64,000 nucleotides of DNA from Cycas panzhihuaensis (taxonomy: Eukaryota > Cycadophyta): contig CM041465.1 of assembly GCA_023213395.1 (NCBI GenBank), positions 241,683,741-241,747,740 of the forward strand, read 5' to 3'. The notes beneath the pieces were generated by a model. It saw only the letters and a list, made by a program, of their open reading frames with translations, searched no databases and was not told the origin of the DNA. Position numbers and translations under genes: made by a program. This document shows positions 23,220 to 34,155 of this stretch, one piece after another; within the stretch, counting starts at the first letter, position 1; every line of letters begins with the position of its first letter.

Positions 23220-23879
23220 GGCCCCTTGGAGGCCCATGCTTTCCCCTATCAAAATCAGATACATGGGTACTATCCTACTACTGTCCTACTCCTGGGGTAT
23301 CATCTCCTGGTCTGCGTGATCCCACTCTTGGGGACCACATCCCTCTGAGACTCCTCTTGAGTCTTTGTGAGCTCCTTGCCTTGCTCCCCTCATCTTGTGG
23401 CCTCCTCGGGGTCATCACTGCCATATGGGTCCAGGTCACCGCTGCTTGAGCCTCGGCCTGTGATATCCTCGACCAGTCGATCGTATCATACTTGGATACA
23501 ATCCCACTCCGTCTCTATGAGGTGAAGCCTCTCCTCCATCCCTCAGAGTCTCTCGTCTAGCTCTACCACCTGGATATGGCTCCTCATATCCCCTCCAGCT
23601 CCTCCCTGAGCCTCCAATACCTCTGCGCATCTCTGTAATGCGTATCACACACCCTGAGCCTCATCCAACTCTCGCTGCATCTGTCCCCTGAATGCTATAT
23701 GCTCTTGGGACTCTGTAGCCTATATATCTCTTGCTCTAGCTAATGGGGTGAATGCTGCCATGTGGGCACCTACTGATCTAGGTACATCTCAATCTGGATG
23801 GGCGGTTACCCCTCTGCATATACTTAAGGGAACATCTCCCTCACCATGGCCTCAACCAACTGTCGGATCTCTGTGGTAC
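23220..23879 (-). pseudogene. GyA antisense gene, last exon (coiled-coil tail), broken
   Basis: On the minus strand after the intron the frame reads TTEIRQLVEAMVREMFP, then degraded sequence with stops, then heptad-rich segments (REELEGI, VVELDERLEGWRRG) and finally VMTPRRPQDEGSK. GyC and GyB have better versions (LVEAVVREIFPQVYTEG; VRARDIWA-ESQEH; a Leu/Glu/Arg coiled coil; TPRRP-DE-SKA-SSRRPRRS). The exact 3' end is uncertain. I recognise no family for this tail. Confidence 0.55.
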
Positions 23880-23988
23880 CTGCAAACCTAACATGTCATG
23901 TGTCAGTACATATCCAGCTACATACCATAATAAAACTAAATCAAACTATCTATCTGGCTATCAAACGATGAGGAAAGTAAGGGCTCAC
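23880..23988 (-). other. conserved intron of the antisense gene (GyA copy, 109 nt)
   Basis: On the minus strand the donor GCAG|GTGAGC starts at 23988 and the acceptor TTTGCAG ends at 23880. TACTGAC, about 26 nt before the acceptor, fits the plant branch point. GyB has the same intron at 49208-49316 (109 nt, TACTAAC, acceptor decayed to TTTGTAA) and GyC at 63340-63452 (113 nt, GACTGAC, TTGGCAG). Flanking exon sequences align across the copies. Confidence 0.75.
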
Positions 23989-25163
23989 CTGCTGCAGCCA
24001 CTGGCTCCTCTGCTCGTGGGATAGCCTCTATCCCTGGCTCTCTACCAGTTGCTATTACCTCCTCCTCTAGTACCTCCTCTACTAGGGCCTCTCTCCTTAC
24101 TAGGACTGGCTCTATTATCACCTCTCTAGATCTCCTCATGATCCATAGCCTACGGGCCCGTGTCATTAGCCCCTTGCTCTCCTCTGCAGCCCCTGATGGG
24201 CCTGCCTCTCTGCCGGCAGTCCCAGATGGCTCAGCTCCTCCTCTCACTGTCTCTGATAGACCTGCCTCTCTCGCAGGTCGTGATGGGTTGACCCCATCTC
24301 CTCTGTCTCCACCTTCATCATCACCTGGGAGCATCCTGGCTCCCCCTGCCTCGTCGTCATTGTCCCACCTCACTACTTTATATGGGTCTACTATGAGGTC
24401 CGTCATAGTGAGGAGGTCCAGCGATGTAGCCTCCACTAAGTGCTGGACATGGCCCTAGTCCTCTGTCCCCCTCAGTCTAGTCTGCCACCTATGGACCATT
24501 GGGGCCCACTCTGTAATGGGGTGCGGTCCCCCTGCTGGTGCCACTACTCCAAAATGATCAAAGAACCAACACTGTAGCAACATACTATATGATAGTCCTC
24601 CCTGACCTATCATCCTGATAGCATCCAACTATGCGACGAGGTTCACCGCTATCAATGTGCCCTAGTCCATCCTCTCGTCGGCCTCACAATAGTGCACTAC
24701 ATCCATCCATACCCTAGGGATATCTCTATAGTTATGTTTCTGGAAAATCCAGAACTGAATGCACAATGTGATGAGTTTCCTCATGCGAGGAACTCTGGAC
24801 ATAACCATAGCATGTAGAGGAACTCCTCTCCTCTCCCATTTGTCTGCTCCTGTGAAAAATACTGCTGCCTCTCTATGTGTTGCCTCATTGTTAGGCAGCG
24901 CTCGATATTCTGGGCCTCCACAGTCGGCACTCCTAGTATCTGCCTGATATCTCTCAGTTTTACCATCACGTCTTCCACCTGGGGTAGGTGGAAAACGTGC
25001 CTCCTCTGGTCCCAATATGATACTATATCAATTAGTAATCTCTGGTCTGACATATATTGATACTATACCTCTGTAGGACCGCCTTGTCCTCCTTGGACAT
25101 CATCTCGATGAAGCTAAGCATCGCCATCCCTATATTCTCGTAGTTGTCTACCATGATCACAGC
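23989..25163 (-). pseudogene. GyA antisense gene, main exon with plant mobile domain
   Basis: The minus-strand exon starts after a likely acceptor (TATTTGCAG at 25164). It reads MVDNYENIGMAMLSFIEMMS, then LLIDIVSYWDQRRHVFHLP and VMVKLRDIRQILGVPTVE (about 25040-24935). That is the N-terminal pattern of the plant mobile domain (W-pet-tFHlp-GE-t-TL-Dv--llGlP). After one frameshift near 24800 it continues to GGLSYSMLLQCWFFDHFG, the PMD C-terminal pattern, then DLIVDPYKVVRWDNDDE and an acidic, Ala/Gly/Glu-rich linker to the donor at 23989. Stops near 24628 and 24456 are TAG. PMD proteins are nuclear and in host plants act in gene silencing; the role here is unknown. GyB lacks the domain; GyC's copy lies past the window edge. 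Confidence 0.72.
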
Positions 25164-25830
25164 CTGCAAATACCATAAAAACCAGTCAAAACCAAGCTCA
25201 CAATAGCTCTCTACCCCTCTGACTATCTCTCAGCTCTGTTTGACTAGGATTTGGGGCCTCCTGGGCCCCTATCTTCTTTTTTCTGTAGGTTTGCCTTTGC
25301 ATTGCACTAAATTTTGTGGTACCATAGAGTTTAGTTTAGGTCCTGCGGTGATTGGGGCCCCACAGCAAAGAACACAGCATCACGATCTTTGTCATGGTGC
25401 GAATGGAACCACCCCAAATGGGGGGATTTTCTACCGAGAAACACAAAAAAATTCTTCTTGGTGGTCCCCAGCGGGGCCCACTGGGACCAAGACTACCTAA
25501 TACCCCAATCCTGCCTCTTTCTGGGTCTAATTCAGACTCTGAGAGGCCACTTATCGCCTGTATGGGGCCAAAAATCTATACAAAAAATAACAAAAAGTAA
25601 CTAAATTAAAACTTTGACATGGGCTGGGTTTCATAAGATCCACTCACTAGATCCAGCCTAGCTATCACCATCTCGCTCTAATGGTCTCGATGGCTGTCTT
25701 CGTGCTCCAATCCAATGGTCTAATATCTCTCTGCATGCCTCCGAAGTTAGGTGGCACTCCACTATGTAAGGAAATAGCTCTGGATTCTCTCGAGAGCCAG
25801 TGAAAATGAATTCATTTTCTGTCAACTTTT
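25164..25830 (-). other. antisense transcript 5' region (leader and probable intron), GyA
   Basis: This lies between the antisense TATA box and the first recognisable exon. The first ~150 nt after the TATA box align with GyB 48753-48880 (for example ATTTCATTTTCAC, AGAGCT, AGTG-AG-GC). The rest shows no coding potential; an acceptor TATTTGCAG sits at its end, so a 5' intron is likely, but I could not place its donor. Confidence 0.45.
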
Positions 25831-25840
25831 CTTATATAGG
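25831..25840 (-). promoter_or_regulatory. TATA box of the antisense gene (GyA)
   Basis: CCTATATAAG on the minus strand, within GGGCCCTCGCCTATATAAGA. GyB has GGGCCCTGCCTATATAAGG at 48735-48753 on the plus strand. Both are followed by A-rich sequence and ATTTCATTTTCAC or its near equal. The box lies about 150 bp from the start of the divergent sense ORF in both copies. Confidence 0.65.
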
Positions 25841-25986
25841 CGAGGGCCCTGACAAGCACTATCTTCGTTTTATCTCTCATGATATCCATTTGGACCATCC
25901 TGTATCCTCAATCACCTTTTCCTTCTAGCCTTGTCACCCATCGTGCTCTTATAGCCTCCGTTTCACTCTTTCTTGTGAGTGCATTT

Positions 25987-26780
25987 ATGGCACCTTGCCG
26001 ATGCACTTTTTTATAGGGCCCTTTCATCTCATTTTGTATGCCACCCCCGTGCATGCCCGAGTTTATACTTATTTGGCTTGTTTCACCATCCTAGACCTAT
26101 TTTTGCAACTCTTTTCTACCCTTGGGGCTTCTAGAGGGAATGCTCCCCCATATGGGGGCATGTTTTACTTTCTGAGGTAACCTTTGGTACCCAGGCGCCC
26201 TTTACGCCCCACTCTGGCGGTGATCGGATAGCCTACTCTCGTCCTTGGGTAGCCTTATTGCTAAGTCCTCCTACCCTTCACGACCATTTATTACTTGCCT
26301 TTCAAGCCTCTTTTTCGCTCCATTATTGTTTATTATTACTAGGACTTTATGTCACCCATGTCTCTCTACATTTTTATTGACAGTGGAAGCTGCGGTAACC
26401 CTGGACCTTCTGCCACTACATGGGTCCTTCGCAGTGCCTCCAGGAATGATTTCCTATGCTCTAAGGTCTTCCTCCTAGAGGTTACCAATAATGAAGCTAA
26501 GTACACAGCCCTCATTGAAGCTCTCACATATGTTATCTATTTCTATCATGGACCTATCATTTTACTTTATAACTCCTAGGTTGTGGTATCCCATCTCACT
26601 CAGGATTATCAGTTACGATGCCCTCACCTGAGAACCCTTGCTTTGACTGCCAAATCTCTCCTAGCTTACTTTCTGTCTGTCAAAATTTAGGACATTCCTC
26701 GAGCCCTCAACGCTAAGGTAAATAGTCTCGTTCGCCTCATCCTTGAGTGCCGCCTTCCTGTTCTTACTGACCGTTCCTGA
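25987..26780 (+). pseudogene. GyA sense ORF with C-terminal archaeal-type RNase H (aRNH)
   Basis: The conserved ATGGCACC at 25987 aligns with ATGGCGCC of GyB (48596, minus). The N-terminal part reads GPFHLILYATPVHARVYTYL; the same frame, with stops, reaches YIFIDSGSCGNPGP (about 26370), TNNEAKYTALIEALTY and IILLYNS-VVVSHLT, then IPRALNAKVN. This is the type I RNase H fold of the archaeal kind found as a second RNase H in Tat elements. Catalytic D and E are present; the third Asp is Asn (LYNS, where GyB has LCDS). In both copies upstream segment and domain share a frame, so the domain was probably the C-terminus of a ~265-residue protein. It lies downstream of integrase, beyond the antisense gene. 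Confidence 0.75.
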
Positions 26781-27187
26781 GGCTTGTCTGGTCGCTCTAT
26801 CACCTAAGCCCTAGGTCGTTATGCGCTTCACCTTGTGATCCATTCACACCTCTAAAACCTAGCCACTGATGAGGATAAACTATGGCGACTGCCAGTTTTG
26901 TTCACTCATCTCTTCTACTTGATCATGCATATCTATTTGCATCTTTTGTGATGGGGGTAACCCCCTCATCTTTTGTGTTTCTAGTCGATTCCCGAGTGGT
27001 ACATAGGCAGCCCCTATGTTGCCTTCACCTCTACCTTCATATCCATGTATTTCACCATGACACTCGTTGGCACCCTTGACTACTGTTGTGACCTTGATTT
27101 ATATATCTACATACACATGTGCTACTGACAGTTGTGTTGCCATCATTCGCCATCGCACCATGCTTCCGAGCGGCAAGGCTCTACTAC
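26781..27187. other. spacer between aRNH and polypurine tract
   Basis: Short open frames only; partly alignable to GyB 47415-47760. No function recognised. Confidence 0.4.
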
Positions 27188-27198
27188 CAAGGGGGCAG
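27188..27198 (+). other. GyA polypurine tract
   Basis: CAAGGGGGCAG directly before the 3' LTR start TGTTTCCC. The GyB equivalent is AAGGAGGCAG (47404-47413, minus). It primes plus-strand DNA synthesis. Confidence 0.8.
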
Positions 27199-29265
27199 TG
27201 TTTCCCAGCTTTTAGGAATGGATAGAGAGCGATTGACTTAGGTAAGTATAGATATGTTTCTCACCCTATTATTGTTTTCTTTTGTGAGGAGTATTTTCTT
27301 GCATGTTATGATTTCGTAGATGGTTTTGTGTCATCTACATCTATCTAGCCTATGACGACTATAGCAGGGGCACACTCTTAGCAAGTGTGACACCCCAGTG
27401 GCCACATCACTTCCTGCAATCTGCCCTACTCCCCTTAAGACTCACCTAATTCATGTGTTGATTCACTCACATGTTGGTTCATTTCCATTTGGCCTCCTCT
27501 TTACACCCTTAAGTCCCTTGATCATCTTTCTTGTGGCTTTTGGTCTATTGCCTGCCCTTGCACAGGTGGGCCTGCCCCCTTGCCGGCCTCTTAGTGCATT
27601 GGTCCACAGCCCTGGCTAGCTGTTTGGGCCAATTTTGTCTTCTAGTCTCGCACCGTGGCAAATTTCATGGTACCATGAAGTTTATCACAATACCACAAAG
27701 TTTACCGTGGTGCGACTGTTATAACTTATTTTTTAAAACTGCCATGGCAATTCATGCATTTATTATGAAATTGCCACGTGTCTCTTGACTTAACTCAGTG
27801 CTAGCCAAGCCCTAATCACTCGATTAGGGTTGGGGCTGAGTATTTAAGTCCTTCTTAACTCTCTTTTAGGATCTTTTGGCTCTCTTTAGAAGGATCAACA
27901 AGGAAAAATACCCTACTGTCTGCTATCTTCTGCTACTCGCTATTGTTCCAGGACTTGCAATCATTCTCCAACACCCAGCTCTCCTTTGGCTTCATTATGA
28001 CATCTTCACAGCTTATTGCACACCTTGGAGAGGGCGTCCTTGCCTAAGCAACCACCGAGTGGTCTCAAAAGCAGGTTTTTCTCCAGCCATCTTAGTAAGG
28101 GCTCCATACCTGCTGTGCTCCAGCATTTCCTCAGATTTTCAAGCCTCTTTCCAGTAAGCTTGGGCAGAGGCAAATGTCTCCCATCTTCTCCAAAGGTATT
28201 TATTGGTTTAAGGTCTTTCCTTTGCCTAGTTTATGCCCAATTTTGCATGTTTTAGACTAGCTTGTCTTATCTTATCTTGAGTGTTATTTCTTGTCTTTCT
28301 CTTAGACTTTTTTCTCTGTTGTTCAGGCCTCTTTTCCTGTGTTTCACACCCAAGACAGCGGTCAAAGAGGGATACATATGGTTTGGGATAGAGCTGGGTG
28401 GATTCCGTACAACCTTCCACGCTCCCTAAGAGGCTTTTGCCCTCCAAACCTTCCTCTTTGCCCCGTGTTGCTCCTAGAGTGGAGTAAGGGTTTAGTAGGC
28501 TATTTCTAGCTGCTGAAATCAGTGTTGGCATGTGTTGCAGTGCTAGTTTGAGGGCTCATTTCCCTAATCTGGGCAACACATAAGCCCTGGTTACTTTTCT
28601 TAGCTCTGTCCTTTTCTAAAGGAAAAGGGAAATCAACTCTCTCTTTTGGTTTATATTCTATTTGTTATATTTCACATATTACATCTATCATAGGAAAAGG
28701 TTTTAGGAAGTTTTCCCTTCTAACCTTTCCCTCCAGCTTGTAAACTCCACCCTTGCCCTCTCGACTTGTCATCTTTGGTTCAGTTTGCATGTGTGTGTCA
28801 TAGCATCTTCTTTTCTTTTTATTGCTCTTTCAAAGGGGGGAACTCTTGATCGATCGATCGTTCCTGCTCCTTTCATCCTCCCTCAGTTTTCTTCCGCCTA
28901 GCCAAATAACTGAGAAGATCTTATCTATAGGTTGTTCACCTATTTTACACCCTACTCGTTTCCCTCTGCTATAGGGAAACCCTTGAAGGACTCTCTCCCT
29001 TCCTTTTCGACCATCCAAGGCTGGGAGGACTCTTCTCCAAGATCTATTTAGGCTACTCTTCTGCCTCCCCTCTTCCTAACTGAAGTGGGGTACCACCTTT
29101 AGGTAGCTGGGTACCATCCGCAGGTCCTGAATTTGTGCTCTGGTGCACGAAGCACCCTACGTGGTACTTCCCTTGCTTGGAGGTTCTTATCCGCACCTGA
29201 TAGTATCATCACTCACCCTTGCTATCCCTACATAGCTAGGCGGTTATCCCATAGATGCGCATCCA
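27199..29265 (+). mobile_element. GyA 3' LTR (with 695-bp deletion)
   Basis: It matches the 5' LTR from TGTTTCCCAGC to GCATCCA. The join at about 28617 (TGTCCTTTTCT to AAAGGAAAAGG) skips 695 bp present in the 5' LTR. It is followed by the GAAAG target duplication. The inverted telo-box pair is at 27810-27829 and TATTTAAG at 27841-27848. Confidence 0.92.
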
Positions 29266-29270
29266 GAAAG

Positions 29271-30615
29271 AAACAAACATATATGCATATATCTTTTCTT
29301 GTAGAATGTTTGTTGTTCTTATTCTATAGGTGGAGGACCCTCTCTCGCGAGTAAGGTAGTACCCTACAAAGAGGTAGCATCATTTTCACCTTGAGCATAC
29401 TTTATGTTTATTTTATTCTCCTTTTACACTTATTCTTTTAGAGAATTGGGGAAAGTAAGGAAGCTCCTTCCATCTTTGGTAACATTTGTAATAACAAAAG
29501 TTGGCATTCTTAGCAAGAAAGGAGTAGAAAGAAGGACCACAATAAGATTGGTATCAAACATCTTTAGTCGAGTGCACTCTTCCTTTTCCCACTCTTGCTT
29601 TTCTTCCTTCTTCCCTTTTCATTTCATATATTGATTGCTTAAAAGTTAAAATGAAGGGTTGCATTGCATGGAGCATAACTTTATGCACTCAGAAAAAGAA
29701 AGGAAAAGAGCATATAGTACATAGACATAAATCCATCATTTCCCCCCTCTCCTTTCCAAAAGAGCATAGTAGGAAAATTCTTACTTATATGCACATTTTC
29801 ATCAAAGAGATAAGTTGAAACCATAATCCTTCAAGGAAATATATTCTCTTTTTGCACAAATAGAGGAGTATATTATAGGAAAAGACTTGCATCATTCTTG
29901 CCACCTCATCCACAACATCTCTTAGATAGTATTCACTCATCTAAAAGAGAAAGAGAGTGAGGTGTGAGGGTGTGTGAACCTTTATTTATTTTCAACATTA
30001 CATTGTTAATTGGTTGAATGAAAATTTGTATCCACTACTACATAAGAAACATCTCATATTGACAACAAAGTAAAATCCCATTTATACAACTTAAATCAAT
30101 AAATCATTTAAAACCCCCTCTTTGCATTGAAAAGAGAAACCTAGTTAAGGAGAGATAGTTATAACATTCTCTCCTCCTTCTTCTCTTTGCACCATAACCC
30201 AAACCCCTAAAGGTAACCCTTTAGGCAGTAAACAAACCATTTAAAAGAAAAAAAAAAAAAAACTTTCTTACTTTCACTCTCGTCTTATCTCCTTTTCCAA
30301 AAGGAGACTATTTTCTCTCACTTTCCTCTCCAAAGGGGAATTCCTCACTTCTTCTTATCTTATTAAGGATAGGAGATCCTTGATTAGGCAACTCAGTAAT
30401 CTAAGGATGCTAATTGTCTATCACTTATACTAGTAAGCTCACCTAAAATAGGAGAAATCATAACACATGGTTATGGGTCCTCAAACCTACTTTCCAATGC
30501 ACAGACACCCTTTAAGGTTAGTTTATCTTACTTTGGTACCTCTAAACTTTGCTTAATATCCTTAACCCTTGGGTAGAGTATCTATCTATTAGTGACTCCT
30601 AAAAGTGTGCTTCCA
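29271..30615 (+). mobile_element. GyD 5' LTR, right part
   Basis: This is the continuation of the LTR interrupted at 15656. It shares GGGGAAAGTAAGGAAGC (29448-29464) with the LTRs of GyA and GyB and ends TTCCA just before a primer site of the same type. A poly-A run lies at about 30246-30262. Confidence 0.75.
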
Positions 30616-30616
30616 C

Positions 30617-30634
30617 TAGTGACCATACTAGGGA
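30617..30634 (+). other. GyD primer-binding site
   Basis: TAGTGACCATACTAGGGA, two G-to-A changes from the GyA site, one base after the LTR end. Confidence 0.7.
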
Positions 30635-30873
30635 CTCACTAGTAAGGGAATCATAACATCCCTTTAGTTTCCTAGCATTAACCCTTCTTCATTTTCATCC
30701 CTTCTTGGTGTGTTGGGTAATCCTAACATCTTACCTTTAGATCTAATTCATTTCTTCTATGACCTCTTGGTAAGGCATGAATGTGATACTTTTCTCATTG
30801 TTTGTGCAACCTTTCCCCTATAGCAAAAAAAACCCATTATTATTCTATCCCTTCATCTAATTCCAAATTAACA

Positions 30874-32668
30874 ATGAAGGGATATTCTTTGGATTGGGCA
30901 TATCATGCCTATGTTTTTGAATCCCAACCTCAGACTTTGTATCCACTTCACAATCCTAACCAAGAAGGTGAGGGTCCCATTTATTATCCAAATGACCAAA
31001 CACATCTAGAATTCCATTATTATCCTACAGACGATGTAGAAATCTCTTCTACTATGGATTACTCTCACCTTGGTGAGAAGATTTATGAAGATCAACCCTT
31101 GAGTTCCACCCAGCATGAAGACCCATCTACCTTATATGAGTAGGCTAGAACTCCTCCTTACCCACCTTCTTCTTATCAAGCCTACCCAAAAATGGGAACG
31201 ACCTCCTCCCACCAAATAGGTAGGAATCCTTACCTATAGTACACTCAACCTCCATATGGTAGAGTTGGGTATCCATATCTACCTCCTCCCATACCTCAAG
31301 TTGACCATTTAACTTAACTAAGGGCCCACCTCTTCATTGACTATAGGCCAACTCCTCTTTTGGTTGAGGCCCTTAGGACCAACTTACTGCCTCACCCTCC
31401 TAAAGTACCCAAATTTGATGGTACTTCATCACAAGAACCAACCAAGTATATCAGAGCCTTTACCATGGTGTGTATTGATCATTGGGCTTATGACCACATC
31501 TTAATAAAGTTATTTTCTGGATCTTTATAGGGAGATGTCCTTAAGTGGTTTTATCACCTCCCTACTCATTCCATTCATACATTCTAGCAATTGGTGGATA
31601 AGTTTATTAACTACTTTGACGTAGCTCACCCATTCCAGAGTGAGGTCAAGGCCCTTCTCTCCCATAAACAAGGTCACAATGAACTCAATTATAACTTTGT
31701 TAGGTGCTTTCATTACCTTCTTCATTCCTCCAAGGCTACATTACCTAAGGAATTGAAATAGGACATCTTCATGAATGGCCTTCACCCTGAAGTCCATGTT
31801 GAAGTCCTTAAAATGGGGGCAACAACATGTGATTCTTCCATAGTGAAATGCTTGGCATTAGAAGCTATTGAGATCTAAGCTAGTCTTAAGAATCCCCTTA
31901 AGCAATCATAATGATATGAGCTATCCCCTCCATCATGTAATTAGAGACCCTAACAACCCTTAAGGCCTTCTATTGGCACAATTGATAGAACCTTGGATCC
32001 CTTGGCTTCTTCCATCCATTCTTTTGAACTTATGATGAAGGAGCTAAAGCTCCAACCCTCCCAACTTTCATCTAAATCCCATAAACCAATTCACTAAACC
32101 TCTCAAACAGTGGTACCTAAAGGTGAGAATATGTAGCCTTCTTAAGGGAGGAAGGCAAGACCTCCCCCCTAAGAAGAAATGATATTCTGCACATAAAGAG
32201 TGTCTTCATAAGGACTCACAATGCTAGACAAAGCATCCTAAGCTTAACCCACAACGTGATGCCTCTCCCAAGAGGGCTTCTAAGCCTAATCTAGATAAAC
32301 TTATCTATAGAGATCCCTTCCCCAATCATAAGGAGTATGATCAATCTACCCAGAATAGAAGGGCAAGGAATAAGGAACAATCCCTTAACCCACCTCTCAA
32401 TCAAGCAAAGGAAGAAGGGGTAAGGGAACCATACTCAACTCCAAGTCCTCATTCTAAACCATCTTCATCCTCTTAACCTAACAACAAAGGGAAGAGAGCC
32501 ATCTAGATGCTTGAGACTACCCCCTTGTATCCCGTTATAAGATCTTAATCAGCCAAGGAGGCTATAGAAGCCTCTACCTCCTAACTAAACCTTGATGTAG
32601 GTAACTTGACTACAGAGATCCCCATGATCTCCAAGACCATTCCTGTATATCCTAGACATTACAATTTT
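30874..32668 (+). pseudogene. gag: GyD gag, heavily decayed
   Basis: The ATG of MKGYSLDWAYHAYVF matches the Gag starts of GyA and GyB. The first 90 codons are open to TAG at 31141. The capsid region (PHPPKVPKFDGTSSQEPTKY, then VLKWFYHLPTHSI, FINYFDVAHPFQS and EVHVEVLKMGATTCDS) follows with many TAG/TAA stops. The zinc knuckle region is degraded. At the gag-protease join this copy reads NFQRAL (CAA at about 32669), where GyA, GyB and GyC have TGA. Compared with GyA the N-terminal Pro/Gly-rich half is much shorter. Confidence 0.85.
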
Positions 32669-33330
32669 CAAAGAGCACTTCCCCAACCCATTAGGAAGGG
32701 GAAGACCATTCCAAGTATCCATGAGCTTCACACTGTAGCCATAGATATGTCCATGATGGATGTTCTACAAAGATGGCCTAAGTAACATACCCTTCCCTTG
32801 GAGGCTTTAGGTCAGAGTGATGCCCTATTTCACTTGGTAGGTACTACCTCAAATAGAGCACCTCGTATTACTTTCAACCCTGAAGACCTCCCTCCCACTA
32901 GTGAAAGGGAATGCCAATGGCATTGCCCTTTCACCATTACTATAGACACCACTGATTGTACCCTAAAGAGGACTATAGTAAACAATGGTTCCTCGGTCAA
33001 TGCCATGCTTATACGCATAGTGAAGGAGTTAAGTTTAGGGACCCTTGAATTGATCTCACGAAGATGCCAAGGCTATGATGGTAGCAAAAAGGTGCCCTTG
33101 GGGATCGTGTCAATCCTTCTCATCTTAGAAGATAAGATTGTTTAAATGGACATTGTATTCCTTGACATAGACGTATATTACAATCTCTTGTTAGGATGTC
33201 TGTGGCTTGACCAAATGGGGGCCATTTGTTCTTCCTAATAGGGGCAGCTTAAATTCATCCATGAAGGGAAATTAAAGGTTGTCCTTTGAGAGCCTACCCC
33301 TAGCCAACCATCTCACCAACTTTACTAGGT
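32669..33330 (+). pseudogene. pol: GyD protease, active-site Asp lost
   Basis: ITFNPEDLPPTSERE and TITIDTTDCTLKRTIVNNGS align to the protease of GyC. The catalytic Asp of D-N-G-S is Asn here (GAC or GAT to AAC). The second motif reads YNLLLG then CLWLDQMG. A stop at 33145 falls between the motifs. Confidence 0.82.
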
Positions 33331-34155
33331 AGTTTTTAGTTTAACTAACATGGTTGAGGATCCATCTGTCCCATTGACCACCTATTCTTTTGGTGTCCAA
33401 AACACCCAAGGAGTAGAGGAAATACTTCCTCCTTCCTTAAACCTAATCTATTTCACCCCCATTAGCATTGGGAGCTATGGGTATATGAGTAACCATAAGT
33501 ATGATAAAGAGTATAAGGACCCTTCTCATCTTATATGTCTTGTTAATGTGTGAAGGGGGCATCCCTCTCATCCTTTTCAGCATCTTGCATCCTGATCTAG
33601 GACCTTCTATGAGGGTCATACCCCTCTTTCTCTATCCCAAGATCCATGCACCATTAATCTCATCATGTGTATGGACTCTCATCCTATCCAACCATCTCTT
33701 ACTCCCTAATCCTTGTCATCCCCTATAGATGACAAGGATAAGGAATCTTTTTTTTCACACATTGAATCTATAATCTATGATCTAGATCCTAGTTAGATCT
33801 CCCCTTATGAGACAAGGTGTGATTACATAAGAGGACACCCTCTAATTCCTCTGAGAAGTCCTCTAATTATGTGGAGGGGTGGGTTGATCGTTATGGGCCC
33901 ATTGCCTCTATATCTCATCCTCCATTCCCATCAAGCAAAACTATCTATAGGATAGATTTCTTCAAGAATGATGAGGCTTTATTAGAGAATATAGTAGGTT
34001 CCACACTCAACCTCCCTTCTAGCCACCATAGACTCGATTTCTAAAAGTGTTTAACTCTTGGGTCATCCCTCACTGACCTAAACTAGCCAAATTCTCTCCC
34101 TCTTCCTCTAATTGACCAAGCTCCCCTTCACTTTAAGGAAGGAAATACCATATGT
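33331..34155 (+). pseudogene. pol: GyD pre-RT linker, decayed
   Basis: Low-complexity Ser/Pro-rich coding remnant with several stops, aligned by ISIGSYGYMS (33460) and by a DYF-like IDFFKNDEALLE segment (about 33950) to the GyC linker. No domain is recognised. Confidence 0.6.

Larger units (their letters stand above)
15657..29265 (+). mobile_element. GyA: complete-ended Tat-like Ty3/gypsy element lacking RT
   Basis: A 13.6-kb element with two LTRs, flanked by GAAAG at 15652-15656 and 29266-29270, an exact 5-bp target duplication. It sits inside the GyD 5' LTR. In order it holds LTR, primer site, gag, TGA, protease, a fused integrase C-terminus, a hairpin, an antisense PMD gene, a sense ORF with aRNH, polypurine tract and LTR. 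RT, RNase H and the integrase core are absent by an in-frame 2565-bp deletion relative to GyC. The Tat lineage is inferred from the protease, the integrase C-terminus, the lack of a chromodomain and the extra aRNH. Confidence 0.9.
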
